48,955 nt of DNA from Christensenella sp. UBA5327 (GCA_002411105.1 DHQX01000023.1:1-48955); one strand, 5' to 3'. Counted from the stretch's first letter, positions 23,703-32,529 are shown. The notes: generated by a model not told the origin, from the letters alone. Made by a program: numbers and translations.

Positions 23703-24722
23703 ATGAAAGCCTTTGAGCCCATCCAGATCAGAAACATGCAGCTGAAAAACCGCCTGGTCATGCCGCCCATGTGCATGTATTCCGCCTTCAACCGGGATGG
23801 CCGGGTGGGGGAGTTCCACCTGGCGCATTATCAGGCCCGGGCCATAGGCGGGGTGGGGCTTGTCATCGTGGAGGCCACAGGCATCCTGCCTGAGGGGCGC
23901 ATTTCTGATGAGTGCCTGGGGATCTGGGAAGACGGGCAGACCGAGGGGCTGAGACAATTGGCCCGGTGCATCAAGGCCCAGGGGGCGGTGCCGGCGCTGC
24001 AGATCAACCACGCCGGGCGCAAATCCCTCACCACAGGCACCCGGTGCCTGGCCCCCTCAGCCATCCCTTATAACAACCACCCGGTGCGCTATGAGGAGAT
24101 GACAAGCGCTGACCTCACCCGGGTGATAGAAGGCTACCGGCAGGCCGCCCGAAGGGCCCATGAGGCGGGCTTTGAGGGCCTGGAGATCCACGCCGCCCAT
24201 GGCTATTTGATCCATCAGTTTTTAAGCCCGCTGTCAAACCTCAGGCAGGACGCCTATGGGCAGGACCGCGCGCTGTTTTTGAATCAGGCCGTGGAGGCGG
24301 TGGCAGACGCCTGGCCGGAGGACAAGGCGCTGTGGGTCCGCATCTCGGCCACCGACTGGATAGAAGGGGGCATCACCCCTGCAGATTGGATCAGGTGGCT
24401 TTCTCAGCTGCCCCGGGGGATGGACATGGTGCATGTCTCCAGCGGCGGCCTGCAAAAAGCGCAGGTCACCCTCTACCCTGGCTATATGCTGCCCCTGGCC
24501 AGGCAGATCCGGGAGGGCACCGGGCTTCCGGTGACCGGGGTGGGCTTTCTGGACGAGGATCAGCTGATTATGCAGGCCCTGGAATCAGGCGCCTGCGACC
24601 TGGTGGCCATGGGCCGGGGGTTGCTGCGCAACCCCAACCGGGCGGTCGACCTGGCCTGGCGCTACGGACGGGGCGATCTGGTGCCCAAGCAGTATGAGCG
24701 GGGATACAGGGAGCGGATGTAA
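23703..24722 (+). CDS. NADH:flavin oxidoreductase, Old Yellow Enzyme family (YqjM class)
   Basis: The ATG at 23703 follows AAAGGA at eight bases; the longer frame upstream has no ribosome site. The 339-residue FMN barrel has the YqjM-class redox-sensing Cys24 and Tyr26 (MPPMCMYS), IHAAHGYLIHQFLSP, RISATDWIEGG and VGFLDEDQ, and GACDLVAMGRGLLRNP near the phosphate site. The length equals that of Bacillus YqjM (338). These enzymes reduce activated C=C bonds of enones with NADPH. The protein ends after the barrel, without the Fe-S and second flavin domains of the 2,4-dienoyl-CoA reductase type. Confidence 0.92.
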   Translation: MKAFEPIQIRNMQLKNRLVMPPMCMYSAFNRDGRVGEFHLAHYQARAIGGVGLVIVEATGILPEGRISDECLGIWEDGQTEGLRQLARCIKAQGAVPALQINHAGRKSLTTGTRCLAPSAIPYNNHPVRYEEMTSADLTRVIEGYRQAARRAHEAGFEGLEIHAAHGYLIHQFLSPLSNLRQDAYGQDRALFLNQAVEAVADAWPEDKALWVRISATDWIEGGITPADWIRWLSQLPRGMDMVHVSSGGLQKAQVTLYPGYMLPLARQIREGTGLPVTGVGFLDEDQLIMQALESGACDLVAMGRGLLRNPNRAVDLAWRYGRGDLVPKQYERGYRERM

Positions 24723-24800
24723 AACCGACACGGTGTTGTGAACGAATGGTAAAACATTACTTAATCTTTACGCCTGCTGAGGTTTATGGCCGGGATTTTA

Positions 24801-24809
24801 TGATACAAT
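24801..24809 (+). promoter_or_regulatory. Extended -10 promoter element before the exported protein gene
   Basis: TGATACAAT (TG, one base, TACAAT) lies 51 bases before the start codon in an AT-rich stretch. No good -35 is seen at the right distance. Confidence 0.35.
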
Positions 24810-24860
24810 CTAAGCAGTGGCATGATTGCCCGACTGAGAAGTAATGGAGGAAGACAAAGA

Positions 24861-26516
24861 ATGAGAGAAATGTCCAAACGCTTGATCGCGTTCATGACCG
24901 TGCTGATGCTGCTCATCGGCGCAGGCGCAGCGCTGGCAGAAACACCCAAGGTGGATGTGCCGGTACCCTATAAGGTGCTGGAGGCTGGCGGAGCCATCGG
25001 TTTTGAGGGTTCGCTGAACCTGGACGCGGCTTCCCTGAAGGGATTGCTGATGATGACCCTGGGCACAAGCCCCGCTGATGAATCCGCCTCCGCGGTGGTG
25101 GATGCGCTCTTTGGTGCGGTGAACAAGCTGCGCTTCACCTCCGTGTATGACAAGACCACCGTTTCAGGCGTTCTGGGCACGGATGCGGGCGAGCTGATCA
25201 CCTTCCAGGTGGCGGCCAATGAGGCCTCCATGGCGAATTCCATCACCACCAACCTGCTGCCGGGCATCGCGCTGCAGATGGACCCCCAGATGCTCAAGGC
25301 CGCCATGGGCCAGCAGCGGGCGGACGTCACGCCTGAGAAGGTGATGGAGATGCTCGCCCCCTACAGCGAGGTGCTGATCTCCTTTTTCAACAGCAAGCTG
25401 GGCCCCAAGCCTGAGGCAGGGGCAAGCCCCTACGACATCGCCGGCATTGGCCAGTTCCACCACATGACCGAGTACCGCCTCACCAGCAAGGATGTGGCTG
25501 AGCTGGTGGAGAAGCTCTTTGAGGTCTTCGAGAAAGATCAGAAGCTCCAGTCCCTGGTTCAGAAAGCCGCCAATGAGAGCGGGCAGGAGAACGTGAAGGC
25601 AGCCTTTGACCTGAAGCAAATGGAAGAAGAGGTGGCCAAGCTCAAGCAGGCGGAGGAAGTGCTGCTGCTTACAGGTACCGCCTACGGCACCCAGGACAAT
25701 AACACCGTGTACTTTGTGATGGACACCCCTGACACTGAGAAGGAAAAGGCCCACATCACCGTCCTGGTCAACAACGATGAGGCCACAGGCGCTGATGTGA
25801 AGGTGAAGGTGCTGGTGAAAAACCCCGAGCCGGCCACCTACCCGGCCCCTGAAGCGACGGAGCCCGCCCCCGTGGCCGCGGCCCCTGACTGGCTGGCCCT
25901 TGAAGCGGATATCCTGGGCGGCCAGAATATGCGGGATGTCCTGGTGACCGTTGAAACCAATGTGAAGCCCGGTGAAAAGGAGATGACCTCCACCTTCAAG
26001 GCGAACCTGGTGGCCACCGGCATGAACATCACGCTGGATGGCGAGGGCAGCAGCCAGATGGAGAAGCTGTTCTCCCAGACGGTGCTCCGCCTGGGCATGG
26101 GCGGCCCCAACCCGATGCTCACCCTGACCGGCAAGATCTTTGAAACGGCTGAGAAGCCGGTGGCCCCTGCGCTGGACGGCCTCCAGGTGGTGACGCTGAA
26201 GACCGGTGACAATGGCGAAATGGTCCTCAGCGATGAAGCGGCGGTGATGAACAGCCTCCAGAAGGGCCTGCCGCTGCTGATGGAAAACCTGAACAAGGCG
26301 CTGCCCCAGGAAGGCCCCGCGCTGGTGATGCTCATCACCCAGATCCTGTCCCCCCAGGAAGACGGAATGGTTGAGGAGGAGACGGTGGTCGTAGAAGCGA
26401 CCGAGGACACGCAGGAGCCTGTGCAGACAGAGGAACCCGCGGAAACGGAAGCTCCTGCTGATGAGACAGCAGCCCCCGTGGAGACCGAGGCCCCTGCCGA
26501 GACAGCAAAACCCTGA
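24861..26516 (+). CDS. Exported protein of unknown function with acidic Pro/Thr/Glu-rich tail
   Basis: The ATG at 24861 follows GGAGG ten bases upstream. The 551-residue product has a clear signal peptide (LIAFMTVLMLLIGAGAALA, cleavage near residue 30). A large soluble region with two similar-looking halves follows, joined by an Ala/Pro/Glu linker (ATEPAPVAAAPD). It ends in a low-complexity tail of E, T, P and A with repeated TEAPA units (about residues 510-551) and no sortase motif or membrane anchor. I do not recognise the family. It appears to be secreted or wall-associated; the tail may span or bind the cell wall. A GC-rich hairpin follows the gene, which suggests a single-gene transcript. 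Confidence 0.8.
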   Translation: MREMSKRLIAFMTVLMLLIGAGAALAETPKVDVPVPYKVLEAGGAIGFEGSLNLDAASLKGLLMMTLGTSPADESASAVVDALFGAVNKLRFTSVYDKTTVSGVLGTDAGELITFQVAANEASMANSITTNLLPGIALQMDPQMLKAAMGQQRADVTPEKVMEMLAPYSEVLISFFNSKLGPKPEAGASPYDIAGIGQFHHMTEYRLTSKDVAELVEKLFEVFEKDQKLQSLVQKAANESGQENVKAAFDLKQMEEEVAKLKQAEEVLLLTGTAYGTQDNNTVYFVMDTPDTEKEKAHITVLVNNDEATGADVKVKVLVKNPEPATYPAPEATEPAPVAAAPDWLALEADILGGQNMRDVLVTVETNVKPGEKEMTSTFKANLVATGMNITLDGEGSSQMEKLFSQTVLRLGMGGPNPMLTLTGKIFETAEKPVAPALDGLQVVTLKTGDNGEMVLSDEAAVMNSLQKGLPLLMENLNKALPQEGPALVMLITQILSPQEDGMVEEETVVVEATEDTQEPVQTEEPAETEAPADETAAPVETEAPAETAKP

Positions 26517-26539
26517 GACCTATGACAGCCTGACAACCG

Positions 26540-26563
26540 CTGCCGCCCGAAAGGGCGGCAGTT
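26540..26563 (+). terminator. Hairpin terminator after the exported protein gene
   Basis: CTGCCGCCC, GAAA tetraloop, GGGCGGCAG: a 9-bp perfect stem 23 bases after the stop codon, followed by TT(T)GCCGTT. The T tract is short, so efficiency is uncertain. Confidence 0.65.
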
Positions 26564-26592
26564 TGCCGTTGCGCTCCCCAGGCACCGCGCAA

Positions 26593-26622
26593 TTGACACC
26601 CTGGCATCAGGGCGCTTATAAT
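26593..26622 (+). promoter_or_regulatory. Strong sigma-A promoter of the URO-D-fold gene
   Basis: TTGACA (26593-26598), an 18-base spacer and TATAAT (26617-26622): both hexamers are exact consensus. It lies 33 bases before the start codon at 26656. Confidence 0.88.
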
Positions 26623-26655
26623 CAGCCCAGACAATGGCAGAATAAGGAGGCGGAC

Positions 26656-27675
26656 ATGCCCGGTTTTCAGCCTGATTTTGAACAGCTTTTGAAGGTGCTC
26701 CGCAACCAGGCGCCCGATCGCCCGGTGCTGTTTGAGTTGTATATGAACATGCCTCTGTATGAGCAGGTGAACGGGCGAAAACTGCCCGCCGGCGACCAGC
26801 TCACCCGGGCCCGGTTTACCATTGAAGCCTTCAAGAACATGGGCTATGACTATGCGACGCTGTACACCTCCCAGTTCCGCTTCACCCATGATCCCCACGC
26901 GCTTGAAACCCACTCCTTAAACGAGGGGGAGGGGCTGGTGGATGAGGAGAGCTTTGAGAAGTTCCTGTGGCCGGAGCCGGATGACTTTGACTCCTCCCAC
27001 CTGGGCGAGGTGGCCAGAGACCTGCCCGATGGCATGAAGTTGTGCGTGATGGGGCCGGGGGGCATCCTGGAAATTCTCATCGCCCTCACTGGCTATGACA
27101 ACCTCTGCCTGATGCTCTACGATGATCCAGGCCTGGTGGGGCGGATCGTGGATGAGGTGGGCAAGCGCCTGGTGCGCTATTATGAGATCGCCCTGCAGTA
27201 TGACACAGTGGGCTTTATTTCATCCAACGATGACTGGGGCTTCAACACCCAGACCTTTCTCTCCCCGCCCATGCTGCGCCGGTTTATCTTCCCCTGGCAT
27301 CAGAAGATCGTGGACACGGTGCACCAGGCGGGGCGGCCGGTGTTTCTGCACTCCTGCGGAAACCTGGCGACGGTGATGGATGACATCATCGCCCTGGGCT
27401 ACGACGCCAAGCATTCCTTTGAGGACAAGATCCAGCCCATTGAGCAGGCCTATGAGGCCTACCACAGCCGCATCGCGCTGTTGGGCGGCCTTGATATGGA
27501 CTTCATGTGCATTCGCAGCGAGCAGGAGGTCTATGACCGGACGATGAACATGCTGGAGCGCACGGCAGACCGGGGCGGCTGGGCCGTGGGCACCGGCAAC
27601 AGCGTACCGGAATACCTGCCCCCCAAAAACCTCTTTGCCATGCAGAAGGCGGCGAGGGATTTCGCGGGGCGCTGA
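26656..27675 (+). CDS. Uroporphyrinogen decarboxylase-fold protein (URO-D/methyltransferase family)
   Basis: The ATG at 26656 follows AAGGAGG. The 339-residue protein matches the URO-D superfamily: FELYMNMPLY near the N-terminus, SNDDWGFNTQTFLSPPMLRRFIFPWHQKI, then FLHSCGNLATVMDDIIALG with a His232-x-Cys234 pair like that binding zinc in the MtaA/MtbA corrinoid methyltransferase branch, and a C-terminal GTGNSVPEYLPPKNL. True HemE enzymes lack this HxC motif, and no haem biosynthesis gene is near. A methyl-transfer or demethylation role is therefore more likely, but no corrinoid protein is encoded nearby. Consensus promoter upstream and terminator downstream make it a single-gene unit. Confidence 0.82.
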   Translation: MPGFQPDFEQLLKVLRNQAPDRPVLFELYMNMPLYEQVNGRKLPAGDQLTRARFTIEAFKNMGYDYATLYTSQFRFTHDPHALETHSLNEGEGLVDEESFEKFLWPEPDDFDSSHLGEVARDLPDGMKLCVMGPGGILEILIALTGYDNLCLMLYDDPGLVGRIVDEVGKRLVRYYEIALQYDTVGFISSNDDWGFNTQTFLSPPMLRRFIFPWHQKIVDTVHQAGRPVFLHSCGNLATVMDDIIALGYDAKHSFEDKIQPIEQAYEAYHSRIALLGGLDMDFMCIRSEQEVYDRTMNMLERTADRGGWAVGTGNSVPEYLPPKNLFAMQKAARDFAGR

Positions 27676-27690
27676 TGATCATCAACCAGA

Positions 27691-27728
27691 CCAAAGGGGC
27701 TTCTTCTATGAGGAAGCCCCTTTGGTTT
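27691..27728. terminator. Bidirectional terminator between URO-D-like gene and mscS
   Basis: CCAAAGGGGCTTC (27691-27703) pairs perfectly with GAAGCCCCTTTGG (27713-27725), a 13-bp stem with a 9-base loop, followed by TTT on the plus strand. It lies between two convergent genes and touches the stop codon of mscS. Confidence 0.75.
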
Positions 27729-28542
27729 ACACCTGCCGGATATCCCGCAGCGGGCCGCGCACGGGGACCTGGTGCTGATCCAGCCGGGCCTTGACAGTTT
27801 CGGTGACCAGCAGCAGGGTGGCCCACCACTCCGGCGTTTTGGCGAAGCAGCGCAGGGTGAAGACCAGCAGGCCATCCTGGATCTTGTCCAGGGTGGCGGC
27901 GGGGGGCGGGTCGGCCAGGACGCCCGGGGGAATGGCGGCGGCCTCCTCCATGAGGCGGCGGACCGTGGGCACATCGGCTGAAAAATCGGTGGTGAGGGAG
28001 ATGTCGATGCGCCGGATGGCGTTGGCGGAGTTGTTGGTGATGGCCCCGTTTGAAAGCCCGGCGTTGGGCAGCACCACCCGCCTGCGGTCCAGGGTTTCAA
28101 GGGTGGTATACATCATGGAGATGTCCTTGACCGTGCCCTCATAGCCGCTCTGGGTGATGATATAGTCCCCCACGCGGAAGGGGTGGAAGAACAAGAGCAT
28201 CAGCCCGCCCGCGAAGTTGCTCAGGCTCCCCTGGAGGGCGAGGCCGATGGCCAGGCCGGCAGAGGACAGGATGGCGATAAACGAGGTGGCAGGTACCCCC
28301 AGGTAAATCAGAAGGCTCACCACCAGCGTGAAGCGCAGCAAAAAGGACAGGAGGTTGTTGATAAAGCCCAAAAGCCCCCGGTCCAGCTTGCTTTTTTCCA
28401 TGGATCGGGTGAGCAGCCGCATCAGCACCTTGATCGCCTTGAGCCCCACCAGCAGCATCACCAGGGCGCCCAGCAGCTTCAGCGCCGCGTCTGCCGTGAA
28501 GGAAACAAAGAAGGTCTCGATGCTCTTCCAAATATTGTCCAT
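27727..28542 (-). CDS. Small-conductance mechanosensitive channel, MscS family
   Basis: The ATG at 28542 follows AGGAGGG on the minus strand; the longer frame upstream has no ribosome site. The 271-residue protein has three membrane helices (about residues 15-40, 60-80 and 88-118). The third carries the Gly/Ala-rich pore helix AGLAIGLALQGSLSNFAGGLMLLFF, then the beta domain start HPFRVGDYII and the vestibule. Length and layout match E. coli MscS (286). It releases solutes during hypo-osmotic shock. Single gene; transcription runs towards the terminator shared with the URO-D-like gene. Confidence 0.93.
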   Translation of the reverse strand: MDNIWKSIETFFVSFTADAALKLLGALVMLLVGLKAIKVLMRLLTRSMEKSKLDRGLLGFINNLLSFLLRFTLVVSLLIYLGVPATSFIAILSSAGLAIGLALQGSLSNFAGGLMLLFFHPFRVGDYIITQSGYEGTVKDISMMYTTLETLDRRRVVLPNAGLSNGAITNNSANAIRRIDISLTTDFSADVPTVRRLMEEAAAIPPGVLADPPPAATLDKIQDGLLVFTLRCFAKTPEWWATLLLVTETVKARLDQHQVPVRGPLRDIRQV

Positions 28543-28643
28543 GATGCCCTCCTGCCTGCCATTGTTCTTTTTCAAAGTATAGCATCCATAACCCGTTTTT
28601 CGCAAGGTTATCAAAGGGTTTTGGCCAGAAAGAGCGCCGGATA

Positions 28644-28679
28644 TATAATATATACATCTCTGCATAAACGTGATATACT
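28644..28679 (+). promoter_or_regulatory. AT-rich promoter region of the arginine/ornithine operon
   Basis: Two -10 candidates are present, TATAAT (28644-28649) and TATACT (28674-28679, with TG upstream). Neither has a good -35. The stretch is strongly AT-rich against a GC-rich background, as expected for the promoter of a long operon. A clear arginine-repressor (ARG) box was not recognised. Confidence 0.4.
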
Positions 28680-28710
28680 GAAATCCTAGAATAGAAAACA
28701 GGAGAACTAT

Positions 28711-29931
28711 ATGCGCTTATCAGTATCCAGTGAAATCGGCCCCCTCAAGGAGGTGCTCGTGCACCGTCCGGGACAGGAGTTGGAGCAGCTGACCCCGCCG
28801 CATCTGGGGCGGATGCTGTTTGACGATATCCCCTATCTGGCAGGGGCGCAGCGGGAGCATGACCAGTTCGTCCAGGCCCTGCGCAATGAGGGCGCCAGCG
28901 TGCGCTACCTCACCGACATGGTGGCGGACACCCTGGTGGTCGAGGGCGTGCGCACCCAGTTCATCAACGAGTTTATCCAGGAAGGCGGCCCCATGGCCCA
29001 GTACAACCAGGAGGCGCTCCAGGAGATGCTGGGGGCCATCAAGGACCCCAAGGCCCTGGTGGAAAAGACCATGTCAGGCGTCACCGACCAGGACGCGGGG
29101 CTGCTGGAAAACCATCCCCTGACACGCCTGGCGCGGCATGAGACCCGGTTCCTGCTGGATCCCATCCCCAACCTGTATTTCACCCGGGATCCCTTCTCGG
29201 TGATCCAGTCGGGCGTGGCTTTCAGCCACATGCGGGCTCCCGCCAGGCAGCGGGAGACCATCTATGGCCGCTATATCATGGCGCACCACCCCGAGTTTGC
29301 AGGCCGCGCCCCGGCATGGTATCACCAGGACATTCCCTATAGCCTGGAAGGCGGGGACATTCTGATGGTGGGCGACGGGCTGTTGTGCGTGGGCATCTCC
29401 CTGCGCACAGACACCGAGGCAATAGAGATTCTGGCCAGGCGCCTGATGGCAGATCCCCAAAGCCGCATTGACCGGGTGCTGGCCATGGACATCCCTAGCA
29501 TCAGGGCCTATATGCACCTGGACACGGTGTTTACGCAGCTGGACAGGACGGTGTTCACCGTGCATCCCGGCATCCTGCCGGTGCTGCGCTGCTTCCTGCT
29601 GGAGAAAAACGGCGACGGCATGAAAATCCGGGAGCTGAAAGGCCAGCTTGAGGAAGTGCTGCAGACCGCCATGGGCGTGCCGGAGGTGACCCTCATCCGC
29701 TGCGGCGGGCAGGACATGATCGCCGCCCAGCGGGAGCAGTGGAACGATGGCAGCAACACGCTGTGCATCCGGCCAGGGGCCGTCATCGTCTATGATCGGA
29801 ACCTGGTCACCAACCGCATCCTGGAGGATCACGGCATCAAGACCATCCAGGTGGCCGGCAGCGAGCTGGCCCGGGGCCGGGGCGGCCCCCGGTGCATGTC
29901 CATGCCGCTGAGGCGTGAAGAGATCAGCTAA
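28711..29931 (+). CDS. arcA: Arginine deiminase
   Basis: This 406-residue protein hydrolyses arginine to citrulline and ammonia. Catalytic features are visible: FTRDPF, the nucleophile Cys395 in GRGGPRCMSMPLRR near the C-terminus, HLDTVFTQLD with the catalytic His, and EGGDILMVGDG. Length equals the family norm. AGGAGAACTAT precedes the ATG. It is the first gene of an eleven-gene plus-strand run of arginine and ornithine catabolism. The 228 bases to the next gene hold no convincing ORF or terminator, so readthrough is likely. Confidence 0.97.
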   Translation: MRLSVSSEIGPLKEVLVHRPGQELEQLTPPHLGRMLFDDIPYLAGAQREHDQFVQALRNEGASVRYLTDMVADTLVVEGVRTQFINEFIQEGGPMAQYNQEALQEMLGAIKDPKALVEKTMSGVTDQDAGLLENHPLTRLARHETRFLLDPIPNLYFTRDPFSVIQSGVAFSHMRAPARQRETIYGRYIMAHHPEFAGRAPAWYHQDIPYSLEGGDILMVGDGLLCVGISLRTDTEAIEILARRLMADPQSRIDRVLAMDIPSIRAYMHLDTVFTQLDRTVFTVHPGILPVLRCFLLEKNGDGMKIRELKGQLEEVLQTAMGVPEVTLIRCGGQDMIAAQREQWNDGSNTLCIRPGAVIVYDRNLVTNRILEDHGIKTIQVAGSELARGRGGPRCMSMPLRREEIS

Positions 29932-30159
29932 GAGAAGCGCAACCGCGACACCTGGTCACGCTGTGTGCATGCTGGCGGCGGCTGCCGGGGAATCCACCGA
30001 GCAGGGCGCCGGCAAGCCTGGGTTTACCGCGAAAACAGCGACAAACTTCGGGAGACTGGTGGAAAACCTGGAGGAGCGCAGGCCGGAGGACGCCAGGCAG
30101 CGCGCTGATACCCCCATTCAATCAAGAAATTAATATCACCACATATAAGGAGGTTTCCC

Positions 30160-31152
30160 ATGCCCGTCAACCTGAAAGGCCGCAGTTTCCTGACATTGAA
30201 GGACTTTACCCCCCAGGAGATCCGCTACTTCCTCGACCTCGCCCATGACCTGAAGCGCAAAAAGCGCGCCGGGATCCGGGGAGATCTGCTCCAGGGCCGC
30301 AACATCGTGCTGCTGTTTGAAAAAACCTCCACCCGCACCCGCTGCGCCTTTGAAACCGCCTGCTGGGATGAGGGGGGCAACGCCACCTTCCTGAGTAACT
30401 CCCAGATGGGCAAGAAGGAATCCCTGGAGGACACCGCCAAGGTGCTGGGCCGCTTTTATGACGGCATCGAGTTTCGGGGCTTTGCCCAGAAAACGGTGGA
30501 AGACCTGGCCAAATACTCCGGCGTGCCCGTGTGGAACGGGCTCACCGACCTCTACCACCCCACCCAGGCGCTGGCAGACCTATTGACCCTTGAGGAGCAC
30601 GCGAAAAAGCCCCTCTCCCAGTGCAAATTGGTGTATGTGGGGGATGCCCGCAACAACGTGGCCAACTCCCTCATGATCATCTGCGCCAAGCTGGGCCTGC
30701 GCTATGCAGCGGTGTCGCCCAAGGAGCTGTTCCCGGAGGAGGGCCTGCTGAAAGAAATGAAAGCCCTGGCCCGTGAAACAGGCGGCGAGATTGAAATTAC
30801 CAGCGATCTTTCAGGGGTCAAAGATGCTGACGCTGTGTATACTGATGTGTGGGTTTCCATGGGCGAGGAAGCCCAGTTTGAAAGCCGCATCAAGCTCCTG
30901 AAAGGCTACCGGGTGGACCGTGCCCTGATGGAGAAAACCGGCAACCCTGACGCCATCTTCCTGCACTGCCTGCCCGCCTTCCACGACCTGGAAACCGAAA
31001 CCGGGCGTGAAGTGCTGGAGAAATATGGCCTCAAAGAGATGGAGGTATCAGACGAGGTGTTCCGCTCTGCCGCCTCCAAGGTATTTGATCAGGCTGAAAA
31101 CCGCCTGCACACCATCAAGGCCGTCATGGTCGCCACCATCGGCCGCCAATAA
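30160..31152 (+). CDS. arcB: Ornithine carbamoyltransferase, catabolic
   Basis: This 330-residue protein has carbamoyl phosphate binding STRTR (in FEKTSTRTRCAFE), HPTQALADLLT, DARNNVANSL and the ornithine site HCLPAFHD. In this context it splits citrulline to ornithine and carbamoyl phosphate. Its neighbours arcA upstream and ornithine degradation genes directly downstream (14 bases) indicate the catabolic form (arcB) rather than biosynthetic argF. ATAAGGAGG precedes the ATG. Its two products go different ways in the same cluster: carbamoyl phosphate to ArcC and ornithine to Orr/OraSE. Confidence 0.96.
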   Translation: MPVNLKGRSFLTLKDFTPQEIRYFLDLAHDLKRKKRAGIRGDLLQGRNIVLLFEKTSTRTRCAFETACWDEGGNATFLSNSQMGKKESLEDTAKVLGRFYDGIEFRGFAQKTVEDLAKYSGVPVWNGLTDLYHPTQALADLLTLEEHAKKPLSQCKLVYVGDARNNVANSLMIICAKLGLRYAAVSPKELFPEEGLLKEMKALARETGGEIEITSDLSGVKDADAVYTDVWVSMGEEAQFESRIKLLKGYRVDRALMEKTGNPDAIFLHCLPAFHDLETETGREVLEKYGLKEMEVSDEVFRSAASKVFDQAENRLHTIKAVMVATIGRQ

Positions 31153-31166
31153 GGAGGAGAAGAGAC

Positions 31167-32222
31167 ATGCGTGAAGTAAGGGTTGTTCTGTGGGGGCTGG
31201 GTGCCATGGGCTCTGGCATCGCCAGGGTTTTGGGCAAGCGCAAGGGCGTTCATGTGGTGGGCGCCTGCGACATCAACCCGGCCTATGTGGGCAAAAACGC
31301 CTATGACGTGCTGGGCATCCCCCAGGAAGGGAGGCCGGATGCCCCGGTGCATGGTGACATCCTGGAGGCGCTGAGCCACAAACCGGTTGACATCTGCGTG
31401 ATCGCCACCAACTCCTTTGTGAAGGATGTCTACCCCAAGGTGTTGCAGGTGCTCAGGCAGGGGGTCAATGTGATCACCATCGCTGAGGAAATGGCCTGGC
31501 CCTATGCCCAGTCGCCTGACATGGCGCTTGACATGCACAATGTGGCCAAGCAGCACAAGGTATCGGTGCTGGGCACCGGCATTAACCCGGGGCTGATGAT
31601 GGACCTGTTGGCCGTGTGCCTCTCGGGCGCACAGACCGAGCTTCACCATGTATGCTGCGAGCGGGTGAACAGCCTTTCCCCCTTTGGCAAGGCCGTCATG
31701 GAGGAGCAGGGCATTGGCATCACGCCTGAGGCCTTTGACCAGGGCGTTTCTGACGGCACCCTGGCGGGGCACGTGGGCTTTGAGGAGTCCATCCACATGA
31801 TGGCCTCCGCCTTTGGCTGGCCGGTGGATGCAGTGAAAACCCAGATGCTGCCCATCATCACCGACATCGACCGCAAAGCCCCCCACGGCGAGGCCAAGGC
31901 GGGCCAGGTGGCTGGCGTCAACATGACCGGCCAGGGCATTGTAAACGGCGAGGAAAAGCTCACCATGCGCCATCCCCAGCAGATTGAGCCCCAGCTGGTG
32001 GGCGTTGACACCGGGGATTACATCACCCTCACGGGCACGCCCCCCATTGCCATGGCGATCAAGCCTGAGGTGGATGGCGGCCTTGGCACCATCGCCATGG
32101 TTTGCAACCTCCTGCCCTTTGTGGTGGCGGCAAAGCCGGGCCTGCTGTCCATGCTTGACTTGCCCGTGCCCCGCTGCGTGATGGGGGACTACCGGACCAT
32201 CGCCTTCCCTGAGGACGATTGA
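31167..32222 (+). CDS. ord: 2,4-diaminopentanoate dehydrogenase
   Basis: This 351-residue NAD(P)-dependent enzyme deaminates 2,4-diaminopentanoate to 2-amino-4-oxopentanoate. The N-terminal Rossmann loop is WGLGAMGSGIARVL, with the dihydrodipicolinate-reductase-like fold of this family (INPGLMMDLLAVCLSG, ITLTGTPPIAMAI). Identity rests on sequence type and on position next to ortA, ortB, oraS and oraE, as in the Clostridium sticklandii ornithine cluster. AAGGAGGAGAAGAGAC precedes the ATG. Its stop is one base before ortA. Confidence 0.93.
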   Translation: MREVRVVLWGLGAMGSGIARVLGKRKGVHVVGACDINPAYVGKNAYDVLGIPQEGRPDAPVHGDILEALSHKPVDICVIATNSFVKDVYPKVLQVLRQGVNVITIAEEMAWPYAQSPDMALDMHNVAKQHKVSVLGTGINPGLMMDLLAVCLSGAQTELHHVCCERVNSLSPFGKAVMEEQGIGITPEAFDQGVSDGTLAGHVGFEESIHMMASAFGWPVDAVKTQMLPIITDIDRKAPHGEAKAGQVAGVNMTGQGIVNGEEKLTMRHPQQIEPQLVGVDTGDYITLTGTPPIAMAIKPEVDGGLGTIAMVCNLLPFVVAAKPGLLSMLDLPVPRCVMGDYRTIAFPEDD

Positions 32223-32223
32223 G

Positions 32224-32529
32224 ATGGTTAAAAAAGGAACGTGGGTGCAGCTGCACAGCGTGGTATTAAAACCTGGGGAGCGTGCTCCCCAGGTGCCCCA
32301 GGACACCGCCCAGGCACCCCTTGAGCAGTGGGTGAAGGGCTGGCTGCTGGCAGACGCCGAAATTGGCCAACCCGCCCAGGTGAAGACCCGCACCGGGCGC
32401 ACCGTGACGGGCACCCTGGTGAAAGAAAACCCCGCCTTTGACCACGGCTTTGGCGGCTTTGTGCCGGAGCTGCTGGAAGCCCAGGAGAGCATCCTCAGGG
32501 CCTCAAGAGGGGAGGACAGCCATGCGTGA
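32224..32529 (+). CDS. ortA: 2-amino-4-oxopentanoate thiolase, alpha subunit
   Basis: This 101-residue small subunit (GTWVQLHSVVLKPGERAPQVP, QDTAQAPLEQWVKGWLLADAEIGQPAQVKTRTGR, GTLVKENPAFDHGFGGFVPELL) is typical of OrtA. With OrtB it cleaves 2-amino-4-oxopentanoate with CoA to acetyl-CoA and D-alanine. The ATG follows the ord stop by one base and its end overlaps ortB by eight bases, so the two subunits are translationally coupled. Confidence 0.92.
   Translation: MVKKGTWVQLHSVVLKPGERAPQVPQDTAQAPLEQWVKGWLLADAEIGQPAQVKTRTGRTVTGTLVKENPAFDHGFGGFVPELLEAQESILRASRGEDSHA

Noticed and set aside
28543..28710. Arginine repressor (ARG) box before arcA
   Set aside because: TGCATAAACGTGATA is only a loose half-match; no symmetric TGAATAATTATTCA-like site is present.
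29915..30133. 72-codon frame between arcA and arcB
   Set aside because: It overlaps the arcA end, has no ribosome site and a composition typical of non-coding readthrough. The interval seems to hold no gene.
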